NCBI RefSeq assembly: GCF_029360585.1
Contig: NZ_JAQZSJ010000013.1
Location: 1,312-65,311, forward strand
Direction: 5' to 3'
Source of the DNA: Cohnella caldifontis
Lineage (GTDB): Bacteria > Bacillota > Bacilli > Paenibacillales > Paenibacillaceae
Length of the DNA stretch: 64,000 nucleotides
Of the stretch, positions 35,722 through 44,883 are shown piece by piece; position 1 is the first letter of the stretch, and the number at the start of each line of letters is the position of its first letter. Below the pieces are notes generated by a model. It had not been told where the DNA came from and did no database searches. It was given only the letters and a program-made list of their open reading frames with translations. Made by a program: the position numbers and the translations under genes.

Positions 35722-36315
35722 TCAGCCTCCCGCCGATCCCGTTTTTTTGCGATCCTTCAATTCGTCAATCAGCCCGTTGCGGGCGATAACCGTCAAAGGA
35801 AAAATCCGTTTGCCCTTCTCCATCAGGAACGCGATGGTGGCGTCGAACCCGGCGACCAGCGCTTCTTCCAAATTATGCTCCGCCAACTTCCGGATCTTAT
35901 TCACCCCGGGAAAGTCCCGGCCCGGCTCGATATAGTCGGCCAGACAGACGATTTTGTCCAGCAGCGTCATCCGTTCCCGGCCCGAAGTATGGTAACGGAT
36001 GGCGTCCAGCACTTCCTCGTCGTCCACGCCGTGTTCCGCCTGCACCGCCCAAGCGCCGACGTGCGCGTGCCACAATTCCTTGTCGTATTCCAGCAGCTCG
36101 GCCGGCAGTCCGTGATCCCGGATCGCTTGGCCCTGCCGCTCGATCGGCCACGCCTTCGCGTAATCGTGCAGCAACGCGGCGAGCTCGGCTTTCGAACGGT
36201 CTCCGCCGAAACGTTTCGCCAGCTTTGCGGCCTCGGATACGACGCCGAGCGTGTGCACCCACCGTTTCTCGGGCATTTGGCGCCGAGTCGCTTCCCTTAA
36301 CCTTTCAAGATCCAT
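35722..36315 (-). CDS. yqeK: HD-domain phosphohydrolase YqeK (Ap4A hydrolase)
   Basis: A 197-residue HD-superfamily enzyme. RWVHTLGVVSEAAKLA, LLHDYAKAWP (HD), HAHVGAW and AIRYHTSGRERMTLLDKIVC mark the metal-binding site, and CLADYIEPGR the family. YqeK enzymes hydrolyse diadenosine tetraphosphate symmetrically. ATG at 36315 is about 9 bp after GGAGGA and overlaps the nadD end by 11 bp. Confidence 0.95.
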   Translation of the reverse strand: MDLERLREATRRQMPEKRWVHTLGVVSEAAKLAKRFGGDRSKAELAALLHDYAKAWPIERQGQAIRDHGLPAELLEYDKELWHAHVGAWAVQAEHGVDDEEVLDAIRYHTSGRERMTLLDKIVCLADYIEPGRDFPGVNKIRKLAEHNLEEALVAGFDATIAFLMEKGKRIFPLTVIARNGLIDELKDRKKTGSAGG

Positions 36316-36892
36316 ACAGGCCATTCCTCCGTATCCAATCGCATACCGGGTCCGGCGTCATGAACCGGATCGACCGGCCGTCCTTGACGCGCCTGCGGAT
36401 ATCGGTCGACGACAGCCCCATCGGCGGCATGGAAGCCCGCAGCAGCTTGCGGCGCACGTACATCGGAAGCTCGGCTTCGCCGAACGGATCGTCCGGACGG
36501 TCCAGCCCGATGAACGTGACGAGCTCCGCCAGCCGCTCCGAATCCCGCCAATTCGGCAGGTCCTTCACCATATCCGAACCGACGATCCAATAGAAAGAAC
36601 GGTCCGGGTATCGTTCCAGCAGCGCGTTCACCGTGTCGATCGTATAGGAGACGCCTTGTCTCCGCAGCTCGAGATCCTCCACCCGAAAGCCGGGGGTCTC
36701 TTCGAGCGCGATCTCGAGCATGCGCCGCCGGGTTTCCGCGTCCGCTCCCGGATTCGCCTTATGGGGAGGCGCGAAGGTCGGGATGAACCAGACCTCCTCC
36801 AGCTTGGCCGCTTCCCGCGCCGCTTCGGCGGCCAGCAGATGGCCGTAATGGATCGGGTCGAACGTGCCTCCGAACAAACCGGTTTTCCGCAT
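36305..36892 (-). CDS. nadD: Nicotinate-mononucleotide adenylyltransferase
   Basis: NAD biosynthesis enzyme, joining ATP and nicotinate mononucleotide. The 195-residue protein opens with GLFGGTFDPIHYGHLLAAE (nucleotidyltransferase HxGH). FIPTFAPPHK, FYWIVGSDMVKDLPNW and GLSSTDIRRRV are further conserved motifs. In the operon between yhbY and yqeK. Confidence 0.97.
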   Translation of the reverse strand: MRKTGLFGGTFDPIHYGHLLAAEAAREAAKLEEVWFIPTFAPPHKANPGADAETRRRMLEIALEETPGFRVEDLELRRQGVSYTIDTVNALLERYPDRSFYWIVGSDMVKDLPNWRDSERLAELVTFIGLDRPDDPFGEAELPMYVRRKLLRASMPPMGLSSTDIRRRVKDGRSIRFMTPDPVCDWIRRNGLYGS

Positions 36893-36923
36893 CGTTTCGC
36901 CTCTCCCGCTTCATCCCCGCCCG

Positions 36924-37214
36924 TTAAGGCAGCTCGATCGTTTTATGGTCCTTCGATTCCTTGTACAGCACGATCGTTTTGCCGATCACCTGCACGAGCT
37001 CGCAGCCGGACTTCTCCGCGAGCTCCGGCCCGATTTCCCGCGCTTCCTCCAAGGAATTGTTCAGCACCGATACTTTCAGCAGCTCGCGGGTCTCGATCGC
37101 CTCTTCGATATGGCGGATCAGATGGTCGTTGACGCCGCCCTTGCCGACTTGGAAAATCGGATCCAAGTGGTGGGCCAGCGAGCGCAAGTATCGTTTTTGT
37201 TTACCGGTCAACAT
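36924..37214 (-). CDS. yhbY: Ribosome assembly RNA-binding protein YhbY
   Basis: A 96-residue CRS1-YhbY (CRM) domain protein (YqeI in B. subtilis) linked to large-subunit maturation. LTGKQKRYLRSLAHHLDPIF, QVGKGGVNDHLIRHIEEAIE, and LVQVIGKTIVLYKESK are family blocks with the GxxG-type loop (GKGG). Nine bp after aroE. Confidence 0.97.
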   Translation of the reverse strand: MLTGKQKRYLRSLAHHLDPIFQVGKGGVNDHLIRHIEEAIETRELLKVSVLNNSLEEAREIGPELAEKSGCELVQVIGKTIVLYKESKDHKTIELP

Positions 37215-37223
37215 GCGGTTTCC

Positions 37224-38072
37224 CTACTTTCCTGAAAATGACGCCAGCACCTCGTCCCGCATCGCGGCGACGGGAGCCGGCAGGCCGGTCCAATATTCGA
37301 AGGCGTACGCGCCTTGGTACACGAACATGCCGAGTCCGCCGTGAATGCGGCAGTCCCGCTCCCGGGCGCCTCGCAAGAACGCCGTGACGAGCGGATTGTA
37401 AATGAGGTCGCTGGCCACCGCCCCGGGCTTCAGCCAAGCGGGGTCGATCGGCGTATCGTCCACGTTCGGCGACATGCCCACGGAAGTCGTGTTGACGACG
37501 ACGTCGGCTTCGCCGCAAGCGTCCCGCAGGTCTTCCCAGCGGATCGCCGACACCGGTCCTCCGTCTCCGCCGAGGCTTGCCGCCAAGTCCCGGGCTTTGT
37601 CCCACGTCCGGTTGGCGATCTTCACCGACGCCGGCAACTCGCGGGCGAGCGCCCACACGATGCCGCGGGCGGCGCCTCCCGCGCCGAGCACGACGATACG
37701 GCGCCCGGCGAGCTCCGGCTCGGCCTCCTCTTTAAGGGAACGGACGTAGCCGATTCCATCCGTATTATATCCGATCAGCCGGCCGTTCTCGTTCACGATC
37801 GTGTTCACGGCCCCGATCGCCCGGGCGCCTTCGTCGATCTCGTCGAGCCAGGTCATGACGGCGACCTTGTGGGGAATCGTGACGTTCAGGCCGCGGAAGC
37901 CAAGCGCCCGAATGCCGCCGATCGCCGCTTCGAGCCGGTCCGGCGTCACGTGGAAAGCGGCGTAAGCGCCGTTCACCCCGGTTTCCCGGAACGCCCGGTT
38001 CAGCATGATCGGCGATTTCGTATGGCGGATGGGGTCTCCGATGACCCCGTAAACGACGGTTTGGTTATCCAT
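37224..38072 (-). CDS. aroE: Shikimate dehydrogenase
   Basis: Reduces 3-dehydroshikimate with NADPH in aromatic amino acid synthesis. The 282-residue protein has VYGVIGDPIRHTKSPIMLNR at the substrate site, GLNVTIPHK with catalytic Lys, NTDGIGYVRSL, and the NADP-binding loop VLGAGGAARGIVWAL with NRTWDKA. DLIYNPLVTAFLR follows. ATG 38072. Operon member. Confidence 0.97.
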   Translation of the reverse strand: MDNQTVVYGVIGDPIRHTKSPIMLNRAFRETGVNGAYAAFHVTPDRLEAAIGGIRALGFRGLNVTIPHKVAVMTWLDEIDEGARAIGAVNTIVNENGRLIGYNTDGIGYVRSLKEEAEPELAGRRIVVLGAGGAARGIVWALARELPASVKIANRTWDKARDLAASLGGDGGPVSAIRWEDLRDACGEADVVVNTTSVGMSPNVDDTPIDPAWLKPGAVASDLIYNPLVTAFLRGARERDCRIHGGLGMFVYQGAYAFEYWTGLPAPVAAMRDEVLASFSGK

Positions 38073-38108
38073 GCGGCTGATCTTCGTTCTCCTCTCCGGC
38101 GAACTTTC

Positions 38109-39230
38109 TCAAATCAACGATTCCCTCAGCATGACTTTCACGCCCCGCGGGGCGAATAAATCGACCAAAGCGCCCGACGTTCCGTTCGCTTTGATCCACC
38201 CCAAGCCCGAAACGAACACGTCCAGCCGCTCCTCCTTCGGGACGCGAAGCCGGTGGCGGGTCCAGGCCGGGAGCGTCTCCAGGTCCTCCCGGTTCGGGGG
38301 GGCCAGCATTTCCCCTTTGTGCTCCGCGTACAGCTCGTCGGCCCGCTCCAGCTTCGTGCGGTGGACGGGAATGCCGGACGACACGTACGCCGTAAACGAC
38401 TGCCGTTCCCCTTCCACGAAATCGAACCTCGCCAATGCGCCGAAAAACAACGTCTGCCGCTCGTTCAATTGAAACGTCAGCGGCTTGAGCGGTTTGTCCG
38501 GCAGCAGCGCCGCCAGATCGCGGCGGGGGATGATCTCCGTCAGCCGCGACTCGTAGACGATCCCCGGCGTATCCACGATAAACCGCCCGTCGTCCAGCGG
38601 AATGCGGACGGCGTCCAGCGTCGTGCCGGGATAACGCGACACGGTGAGCTCCCGCTCCAGGTCGCTGTAATCGGAAATCAGCCGGTTGATCAAAGTGCTT
38701 TTGCCGACGTTCGTGGCACCTACCACGTACACGTCGCGGTTGCCGCGCATCCGCGCCACCGCTTCGACGACGCGGTCGAAGCCGGCGCCGCGCTTGGCGC
38801 TGCACAACACGATATCGGCCACCTTCAGCCCGTTTTCCTTGGCCTGCCTCTGCACCCAATTGCGCAGCCGGTTCCAGTTGGTGACTTTCGGCAGCAAGTC
38901 GATCTTGTTCACGACCAGCAGCACTTCGTTGCTGCCGACGAAGCGCTGAAGCCCGGAAATCAGGCTGCCTTCGAAGTCGAACAGGTCGACGATGTGCACG
39001 ACCAGGCTGTCCGTCGACGCGATGCCGCCGAGCAGTTTCAGAAACTCGTCCTGATCCACGGTTACCGAGGAAGCTTCATTGTAGTTTTTGATCCGGAAGC
39101 AGCGCTGGCAAATGACCGGCTCCCGGCCGGCCGCGGACTCCGGCAAATAGCCCGGCCGGTCGCGGTGCCCGGTCTGAAGCGGAATGCCGCAGCCGGCGCA
39201 CCGGCCGGCACCTTCATGGACGGCGGTCAT
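38109..39230 (-). CDS. yqeH: Ribosome biogenesis GTPase YqeH
   Basis: Circularly permuted GTPase needed for 30S assembly. The 373-residue protein starts with a treble-clef zinc finger (CAGCGIPLQ and CQRCFRIKNYNE). G4 (VVNKIDLLP) precedes G1 (VGATNVGKSTLINRL) and G3 (VDTPGIVYE), the permuted order. ATG 39230 overlaps the yqeG stop (ATGA) and has GGAGGG at 8-9 bp; ATG 39236 is too close to the ribosome binding site. Confidence 0.96.
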   Translation of the reverse strand: MTAVHEGAGRCAGCGIPLQTGHRDRPGYLPESAAGREPVICQRCFRIKNYNEASSVTVDQDEFLKLLGGIASTDSLVVHIVDLFDFEGSLISGLQRFVGSNEVLLVVNKIDLLPKVTNWNRLRNWVQRQAKENGLKVADIVLCSAKRGAGFDRVVEAVARMRGNRDVYVVGATNVGKSTLINRLISDYSDLERELTVSRYPGTTLDAVRIPLDDGRFIVDTPGIVYESRLTEIIPRRDLAALLPDKPLKPLTFQLNERQTLFFGALARFDFVEGERQSFTAYVSSGIPVHRTKLERADELYAEHKGEMLAPPNREDLETLPAWTRHRLRVPKEERLDVFVSGLGWIKANGTSGALVDLFAPRGVKVMLRESLI

Positions 39231-39763
39231 CGCCATTTCCCTCCTTGATCGGGCCAGAGCCCTTTGCGTCTCAATCGCTTAAGCGCGATGTTCTCGATTC
39301 GCCGGTTGATCCGGGTCATGATCCCTTCTTCGGCCATGGCGATCGGGGAGACCAAAATGGTGCGCAGGCCCGCTCTCCGTCCGCCCAGCATGTCCGTCAT
39401 CATTTGGTCTCCGACGACGACGGCCTGCTCCGGCGGCAATCGGAGCTTCTCCAGCGCCCGATGGAACGCCCGGACCGCCGGCTTGCGCGCCATGTACACG
39501 TAGGGAATGCCGAGCGGCTCCGCGAATTTCCCCACGCGGTGCAGGTTGTTATTGGATAAAATGACGACCTTGAACCCCCGTTCCCTGACGGCGTCCAGCC
39601 AGGCGACGAGCTCCGGAGTCGCGAGCGGCGTCCGGGCGCTGACCAGCGTGTTGTCCAGGTCGGTGATGATCCCCTGAACGCCTCGGGTTTTCAGTTCGTC
39701 CAAGTCGATATCGTAAACGGTTTTGACGATTTGATCGGGAAGCAAGCGTTCGAAAAATCCCAT
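39227..39763 (-). CDS. yqeG: HAD-superfamily phosphatase YqeG
   Basis: A 178-residue HAD phosphatase (IIIA). Motif I is GIITDLDNTLVSA, motif II VVILSNNN, and motif III/IV KPAVRAFHRAL and VVVGDQMMTDMLGGRRAGL. Substrate unknown. ATG 39763 is 6 bp past AGGAG. First gene of the yqeG-yqeH-aroE-yhbY-nadD-yqeK-rsfS-cvfB operon. Confidence 0.95.
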   Translation of the reverse strand: MGFFERLLPDQIVKTVYDIDLDELKTRGVQGIITDLDNTLVSARTPLATPELVAWLDAVRERGFKVVILSNNNLHRVGKFAEPLGIPYVYMARKPAVRAFHRALEKLRLPPEQAVVVGDQMMTDMLGGRRAGLRTILVSPIAMAEEGIMTRINRRIENIALKRLRRKGLWPDQGGKWR

Positions 39764-39840
39764 GGACATCTCCTGTCGTACGGCATGGCCTTCGCAACAA
39801 AATGATGAACAAAATATACCATACCCCGCGCGGCCCTGCA

Positions 39841-39869
39841 AAATGAAAGAAGAGCCCCGACAGGAGCTC
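39841..39869 (-). terminator. Terminator of the transglutaminase operon
   Basis: Minus strand GAGCTCC, TGTC, GGGGCTC (one mismatch), then TTCTTTCATTTT. Confidence 0.65.
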
Positions 39870-39905
39870 CCCTTCGATCGGTCAAGGAACGTACATCGTC
39901 TCGGC

Positions 39906-42149
39906 TTACAGCGCTTTGCGCAGCCGGGCGACCGTTTCCTCCACCTGCTTCGCGTCTTGTTCGGCGCCCATGCCCCGCCCGTAACGCGCGCGTTCGAACT
40001 GGATCAGCACGCGGTCGAAATCGGGGCGCAAGGAGGTGAATTTATCCCCCCAGCGGTTGAACGATTCGCGCATCGTTTCGTGGTCCTCGCGCTTCATTCC
40101 CCTTCTGCCCAGGAACTTGACCAGCTTCTCCGTTTCGCGCACGATCCGTTGATCCGGCGACGCGCCGGCGTAACGGATTCGCTTCCACAGCCGGATGCCC
40201 CGGCGTTTGCGCAGAAGCACGGCGATCGCCGCGACGAGCAACAGGGCCGCTCCCGCAGCCGGGATTTGCCAGCCGATCGCGACCGGCGCTTTGTCCGCTT
40301 CATCGGCTTCCGGGGCGTCGACGGGTTCCGCGGAGAGATCCGCGGGAGCATCGACCGGCACCGGCTGCGGGACGCTGAATCCGGCCGTCGGCTCGAACGG
40401 GATCCACCCGTAGCCTTCGAAATACACTTCGGCCCAGGAGTGGGCGTCCGAGTTGCGGACGGTGTAGGTTCCCGGTCCGTCCGTATTCACCGGGGCGCCG
40501 GCGTATCTGGCTTCTTCGGCTTGGGCGGGGTCAACCCCCGACGTGTACCCTTTGACCCAGCGGGCCGGTATGCCCACGGAACGGGCCATGACGACGAACG
40601 CCGTGGAGTAATAGTCGCAATAGCCTTCCTTGATTTCGAACAGGAACGCGTCCACGAAATCGGAGCTTTTCCGCTTGCTGACGTCCGGCTTGTTGTTATA
40701 GGGATACGTTTCCTTCAAATATTTGACGAGCAATTCGGTTTTGTCGAATTCGTTGGCTCCGGACGCCGTCACTTGCAACGCCAGGTTTTTCACCCGTGCC
40801 GGCAATTCGCCCGGCAGCTGCAGATACGGCGACAAATCGATCGAGGCCGCGTCCGGAGCGGGGACGGCGGCGGCGCGCAGCGCGGCGGGGTCGAACACCG
40901 TCACGTCGGACTCGATCGTGTACGTCGTGACGCGGGACGGCTTGTTGAAGCGGACTTCCCAATCTTCCGGGTTCAGTTGCACGCCGCCGTTGTTGTCGCT
41001 CTCCAGCTCGTCGATTTTGCTGACCGGACCCGCCCCGAACAGAACGGGCACCCGGTCTTTGCGCAGCATGGTGACGGTTTGGGTCAGCTTCTCCGTCTTG
41101 ACGGTTTCCGCGCGTTCGGAAACGCCGAATCGGGTGTCAACCCCCGCTCCGAGCAGGCTGAGCGGCCTGCGGACATCGCCCCAGCCTTGGCCGGTGTAGA
41201 CCGCCTTGGCTTCGCCCCGCCAATAGCTCCGCCGGTTGGTGGCGACGGTCATGACGGGGGAATAATCGAAATCGAAGCCCCCACCGAGGGTGCGATCGTC
41301 CCGGCCGTAGCCGGAAGACGACGATCCGTTCTTGACGGAGCTGGCGCCGATGCTGGTCGTGAGCTGCCCGCCTTCGCCGGCGGCGGAAGGCACGGAGCGG
41401 CCCTGGGCTTCGGACCAGATCGTATACGGGTCTTCCAGGATCGCGGGCGCGCGCGGCATGAAGATGCCGGTCAAAAGCAGCAGCCCGATGATGATCACGG
41501 CGGGAACCGCCAGGTCGATCGGCCGTTCGGCGAGCGCTTCCCAGCTGTCCGGATGGCGCGCCCGCAGCTCCCGCAAGTGCAGGATGACGAGCCAGCCGAG
41601 CCCCGCCGCGACGATCCAGGCGATGTTATGCCACAGCTCGAGCGGGAAGAACGAATCGACCGTCGCCATCACTCCGATGGCGGCCATGAGCAGCGACACC
41701 AGCGAAGTCCGGGTGCGCGCGAACCACGTCATGACGTGCACGGCCAGCACCGCGCCGGCAGCCAGTTCGACGAACGGATGAAGCGAAGCGATATGGAAAT
41801 CGTAGAATAGGCTCCATTGCTGCTGATCCTTCCAATCGGACGGCCATCCGGCCCATTCGAAGAAAGGAGAATAGGCGGCGGACAGGACGACCGCCGCTGC
41901 CGCCTGCAGCGCCAGCCGGATGCCGAGCCATCGCGTGAAGAGCAGCTCGGACACGGCGATCGCCGTGACGACGCCGTATATGACGGAGTAAGTCTCGCTC
42001 CACCAATATCCGCGGAAGCATTGGATGAGCTGAAGCAGGATCACGATCGCGAACAAGCGGTGCAGGCGGTCAAGCGCCAGCTGTCCCCAGTAGTCCGCCC
42101 GGGCCGCCGCGGTCCGGAATCCTATCTGTCTCTTGGGCATCAAACTCAT
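39906..42149 (-). CDS. Membrane transglutaminase-like protein (TgpA/DUF3488 type)
   Basis: A 747-residue protein with about seven N-terminal membrane segments (residues 25-215), then an extracytoplasmic transglutaminase domain. The Cys-His-Asp triad is visible: EGYCDYYSTAFVVMARSVGI (Cys), NSDAHSWAEVYFEGYGWIPF (His), FEPT (Asp replaced in text by the usual EPT context). A membrane segment near residue 610 and a cytosolic tail (KLVKFLGRRGMKREDHETMR) complete the layout. ATG 42149 overlaps the DUF58 stop. With MoxR and DUF58 it forms a common three-gene unit of unknown biochemical role. Confidence 0.88.
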   Translation of the reverse strand: MSLMPKRQIGFRTAAARADYWGQLALDRLHRLFAIVILLQLIQCFRGYWWSETYSVIYGVVTAIAVSELLFTRWLGIRLALQAAAAVVLSAAYSPFFEWAGWPSDWKDQQQWSLFYDFHIASLHPFVELAAGAVLAVHVMTWFARTRTSLVSLLMAAIGVMATVDSFFPLELWHNIAWIVAAGLGWLVILHLRELRARHPDSWEALAERPIDLAVPAVIIIGLLLLTGIFMPRAPAILEDPYTIWSEAQGRSVPSAAGEGGQLTTSIGASSVKNGSSSSGYGRDDRTLGGGFDFDYSPVMTVATNRRSYWRGEAKAVYTGQGWGDVRRPLSLLGAGVDTRFGVSERAETVKTEKLTQTVTMLRKDRVPVLFGAGPVSKIDELESDNNGGVQLNPEDWEVRFNKPSRVTTYTIESDVTVFDPAALRAAAVPAPDAASIDLSPYLQLPGELPARVKNLALQVTASGANEFDKTELLVKYLKETYPYNNKPDVSKRKSSDFVDAFLFEIKEGYCDYYSTAFVVMARSVGIPARWVKGYTSGVDPAQAEEARYAGAPVNTDGPGTYTVRNSDAHSWAEVYFEGYGWIPFEPTAGFSVPQPVPVDAPADLSAEPVDAPEADEADKAPVAIGWQIPAAGAALLLVAAIAVLLRKRRGIRLWKRIRYAGASPDQRIVRETEKLVKFLGRRGMKREDHETMRESFNRWGDKFTSLRPDFDRVLIQFERARYGRGMGAEQDAKQVEETVARLRKAL

Positions 42150-43387
42150 GCGGATGCCACCCCCAGCGCCACCGGCAGCTCTTCCAAGCGGGTCACGGAA
42201 ACTTGATCCCACATTTTGGATTTGCACAGCTGCTGCCATTGGCGGAGTTTGCGTTGCTGCTCATCGGTCGGCACGGCCTCGCCGACGTGGAGCAGCGAAG
42301 GGATCATGCGCCGCGCCTCCACCGAAGCGAACGCTCCGGCGAGCGACTCGTCGGCCTGCGGGCTGATCACGACGATCTGCACGCCGGGCTCGAAGCGGTC
42401 CGACGTTTCGGCGATCCAGTGGCCGAGCGGGACCGTGCCGTCCGCGTCGACGTCCACCAGATGCCGCAGCACTTCCTCGCGGGAGACCGGCGTGCGGTCC
42501 GCCCCGTACCAGCCCGGCTTCCGCCCGGCGGACACGAAACCGACCGGCATGCCGCGCTGCACGACGAGCTCGATCAGGGACGCCGCGACGGAGACCGCCA
42601 GTTCGAATTGGTCCGCGGTCCGGTACGACGAGGCGTTCCGGTCGAGCAGGAAGACGATGCGGGGCAGGGCTTCCCGTTCGAACTCCTTGGACTTCCAATG
42701 CCCCGTCTTGGCCGTCGCGTTCCAGTGCACCCTGGACAGCCGGTCCCCGTGGATGTATTCGCGCACGCCGTCGATCTGCGTCGTCTCCTTCGCCCATTTG
42801 GAAGTGAACGAATGCTGGAATACGCCGCGCTGCGAACGTCTCAGCAGCTGCCAATCCCGCAGCGCGATCATCCGGGGCAGCACTTGGAGGTCCAGCGGTT
42901 CGTGGAATTTCCCCTGATGCTCGAACAAGCCGAAAATATCCCGCGTCGAGCATTCCGTCGTCTGAAAGCGGTACCGGCCGCGCCGAAGCGGAGCCGTCTC
43001 GTAGACCACTTCGCCTCGGCGGCGGTAATCGGGAACGAACGAAAGCTCGTAGATTTGCGATTCGTCGGCGGCGATGCGGAGCAGACGGTCGCGGACAATG
43101 ACGTAGGGGACCGGCCAGAAACCGGGAAATTGGATTTTCAAGCGGATCCGGATGCGCATGCCGGCGGTCAGGCGCGCGGCGGACGGACCGTCCATTTCGA
43201 CCGACCGGGTCCCGCGGACGCCGCCGATTCCGCTCCACCGGCCAAGCGCCAAATAGAGAATGAGCGCGTTCAGGATCACGAACAGCATAAGGGACGTCTT
43301 ACCGCCCTGGAACAGCAGATAGAAGGCCGAAAAGGCGTACAATACCGTCCCGGGCAGCCAGACTCGACTCCTGGCGAACCGGTTCAT
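42146..43387 (-). CDS. DUF58 domain protein
   Basis: A 413-residue protein with two N-terminal membrane segments and the DUF58 (vWA-related) region: DGVREYIHGDRLSRVHWNAT then AKTGHWKSKEFEREA. RIVFLLDRNAS resembles a metal-ion site. ATG 43387 lies 2 bp after the moxR stop; apparent N-terminal extension over moxR is rejected. DUF58 proteins pair with MoxR ATPases, perhaps as clients in folding or metal insertion. Confidence 0.9.
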   Translation of the reverse strand: MNRFARSRVWLPGTVLYAFSAFYLLFQGGKTSLMLFVILNALILYLALGRWSGIGGVRGTRSVEMDGPSAARLTAGMRIRIRLKIQFPGFWPVPYVIVRDRLLRIAADESQIYELSFVPDYRRRGEVVYETAPLRRGRYRFQTTECSTRDIFGLFEHQGKFHEPLDLQVLPRMIALRDWQLLRRSQRGVFQHSFTSKWAKETTQIDGVREYIHGDRLSRVHWNATAKTGHWKSKEFEREALPRIVFLLDRNASSYRTADQFELAVSVAASLIELVVQRGMPVGFVSAGRKPGWYGADRTPVSREEVLRHLVDVDADGTVPLGHWIAETSDRFEPGVQIVVISPQADESLAGAFASVEARRMIPSLLHVGEAVPTDEQQRKLRQWQQLCKSKMWDQVSVTRLEELPVALGVASA

Positions 43388-43389
43388 GG

Positions 43390-44343
43390 TCAGCGCTCCA
43401 GCCCGACCGGTACGGGCAGCCTGCCGAGCACTTCCTGCAGGACGCCGGCCGCCTGGTTCCCCTGCATCCGCGCTTCGGAGCGCAGATGCAGGCGATGGCC
43501 GAGCACGAGCGGCGCCATCGCTTTGACGTCGTCGGGCAGCACGAAGGCGCGATGCTGGAGGAACGCGTACGCTTTCGCGGCCGAGGCCAGCGCGACAGCG
43601 GCGCGCGGACTGGCGCCGAGCAGCACGGAAGCGTGCGTTCTCGTGCCCCGGACCAGCGCGATCAGGTAATCGGCAACGGCGGATTCGATGTGGACTTCCG
43701 AGGCCATCCGCTGCAGCGACGCCACGTCTTCCACCGTCGCGACCGCGCTGAGGGATTCCGCCGAACGTCCCGCCGAAGGCTCCAGCACGAGCCTTTTTTC
43801 GGACGCTTCGTCCGGGTAGCCCAGCTTGATTTTCATGAGGAAACGGTCGAGCTGCGCTTCCGGCAGGCTGTAAGTGCCTTCGAAATCGATCGGATTTTGG
43901 GTCGCGAACAGCATGAAAGGATGCGGAAGCGTATACGTCTGCCCGTCGACGGAAATCCGGTGCTCCTCCATCGCTTCCAGCAGCGCGGACTGCGTCTTCG
44001 TCGTGGCGCGGTTGATCTCGTCCGCGAGCAGCAGGTTCGCCATGACCGGACCCGGCCGGAACACGAATTCCTCTTGTTTCGGATGATAGATGGAGACGCC
44101 GGTGATGTCGGTCGGCAGCAGGTCGGGATTGCATTGGATGCGGTGGAACACGCCGCCGACGGACATGGCGAGCGCCTTGACCATCTGGGTTTTGCCCGTT
44201 CCGGGCACGTCCTCGATCAATACGTGACCGCCGGCCAGCAATGCGGTCAGCATCCAGGCGATCTCGTCCTTTTTACCGTAAATGCAAGATTCCATATTCG
44301 CTCTGATTCGATCCAACAACTGAGCCGCTTCGCGATGGTCCAT
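43390..44343 (-). CDS. MoxR-family AAA+ ATPase
   Basis: A 317-residue AAA+ ATPase. Walker A is in LIEDVPGTGKTQMVKALAMS, Walker B in NLLLADEINRATTKTQSALL, and sensor regions are ATQNPIDFEGTYSLPEAQLD and ASPRAAVALASAAKAYAFL. Starts the MoxR-DUF58-transglutaminase operon. Probably a chaperone-like regulator acting with the DUF58 protein. Confidence 0.95.
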   Translation of the reverse strand: MDHREAAQLLDRIRANMESCIYGKKDEIAWMLTALLAGGHVLIEDVPGTGKTQMVKALAMSVGGVFHRIQCNPDLLPTDITGVSIYHPKQEEFVFRPGPVMANLLLADEINRATTKTQSALLEAMEEHRISVDGQTYTLPHPFMLFATQNPIDFEGTYSLPEAQLDRFLMKIKLGYPDEASEKRLVLEPSAGRSAESLSAVATVEDVASLQRMASEVHIESAVADYLIALVRGTRTHASVLLGASPRAAVALASAAKAYAFLQHRAFVLPDDVKAMAPLVLGHRLHLRSEARMQGNQAAGVLQEVLGRLPVPVGLER

Positions 44344-44448
44344 TGCCGCTTTCCTCCTATGGAATCCGTTGATTATGAAACGATTTCTCTTATTATACCG
44401 AATTCTGGATGTAGCCGTAAATTTTAGAATCCTACAAAAAACAATAGC

Positions 44449-44479
44449 AAAAAAGCCAAACCGGTTAAACCGGTTTGGC
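44449..44479 (-). terminator. Terminator of the spoVA operon
   Basis: Minus strand GCCAAACCGG, TTTAA, CCGGTTTGGC, then six T. Confidence 0.93.
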
Positions 44480-44527
44480 CGTAATATAGGCGATATCCAG
44501 CAATTACATAGCGAAATAAAGGTAAAT

Positions 44528-44881
44528 TCAGCCTTTCGGCTTGACCACCAGCGCGGCCAGGAACGAGAAAATGATCGCCGCCGAGATGCCGGCGCTCGTG
44601 ACTTCGAAGATGCCGGTAATCACGCCGATCCACCCGTCCCGCTGCAGCTCCGTCAGCGCGCCGTGCACGAGGGAATTGCCGAAGCTCGTGATCGGCACCG
44701 TCGCGCCCGCGCCGGCGAATTTGATGAGCGGATCGTACCACCCGAGCCCGTCGACGATCGCCCCGACGACGACGAGCAGGGACATCGTATGCGCGGGCGT
44801 CAGCTTCGCGACGTCGAACAGCAGCTGCCCGATGACGCAGATGCCTCCGCCGATCAAGAACGCCCATAAATACTGCATCAT
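44528..44881 (-). CDS. spoVAE: Stage V sporulation protein AE
   Basis: Spore membrane protein of the dipicolinic-acid channel. The 117-residue protein has several hydrophobic stretches: [40 protein letters not shown], and [20 protein letters not shown]. It matches the SpoVAEb form. ATG 44881 has AAGGAGGAG at good spacing and follows spoVAD by 2 bp. Ends before a strong terminator. Confidence 0.95.
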   Translation of the reverse strand: MMQYLWAFLIGGGICVIGQLLFDVAKLTPAHTMSLLVVVGAIVDGLGWYDPLIKFAGAGATVPITSFGNSLVHGALTELQRDGWIGVITGIFEVTSAGISAAIIFSFLAALVVKPKG

Positions 44882-44883
44882 GG

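Noticed and set aside
43388-44134. N-terminal extension of the DUF58 protein
   Set aside because: It lies entirely over moxR in another frame; ATG 43387 fits the family start.
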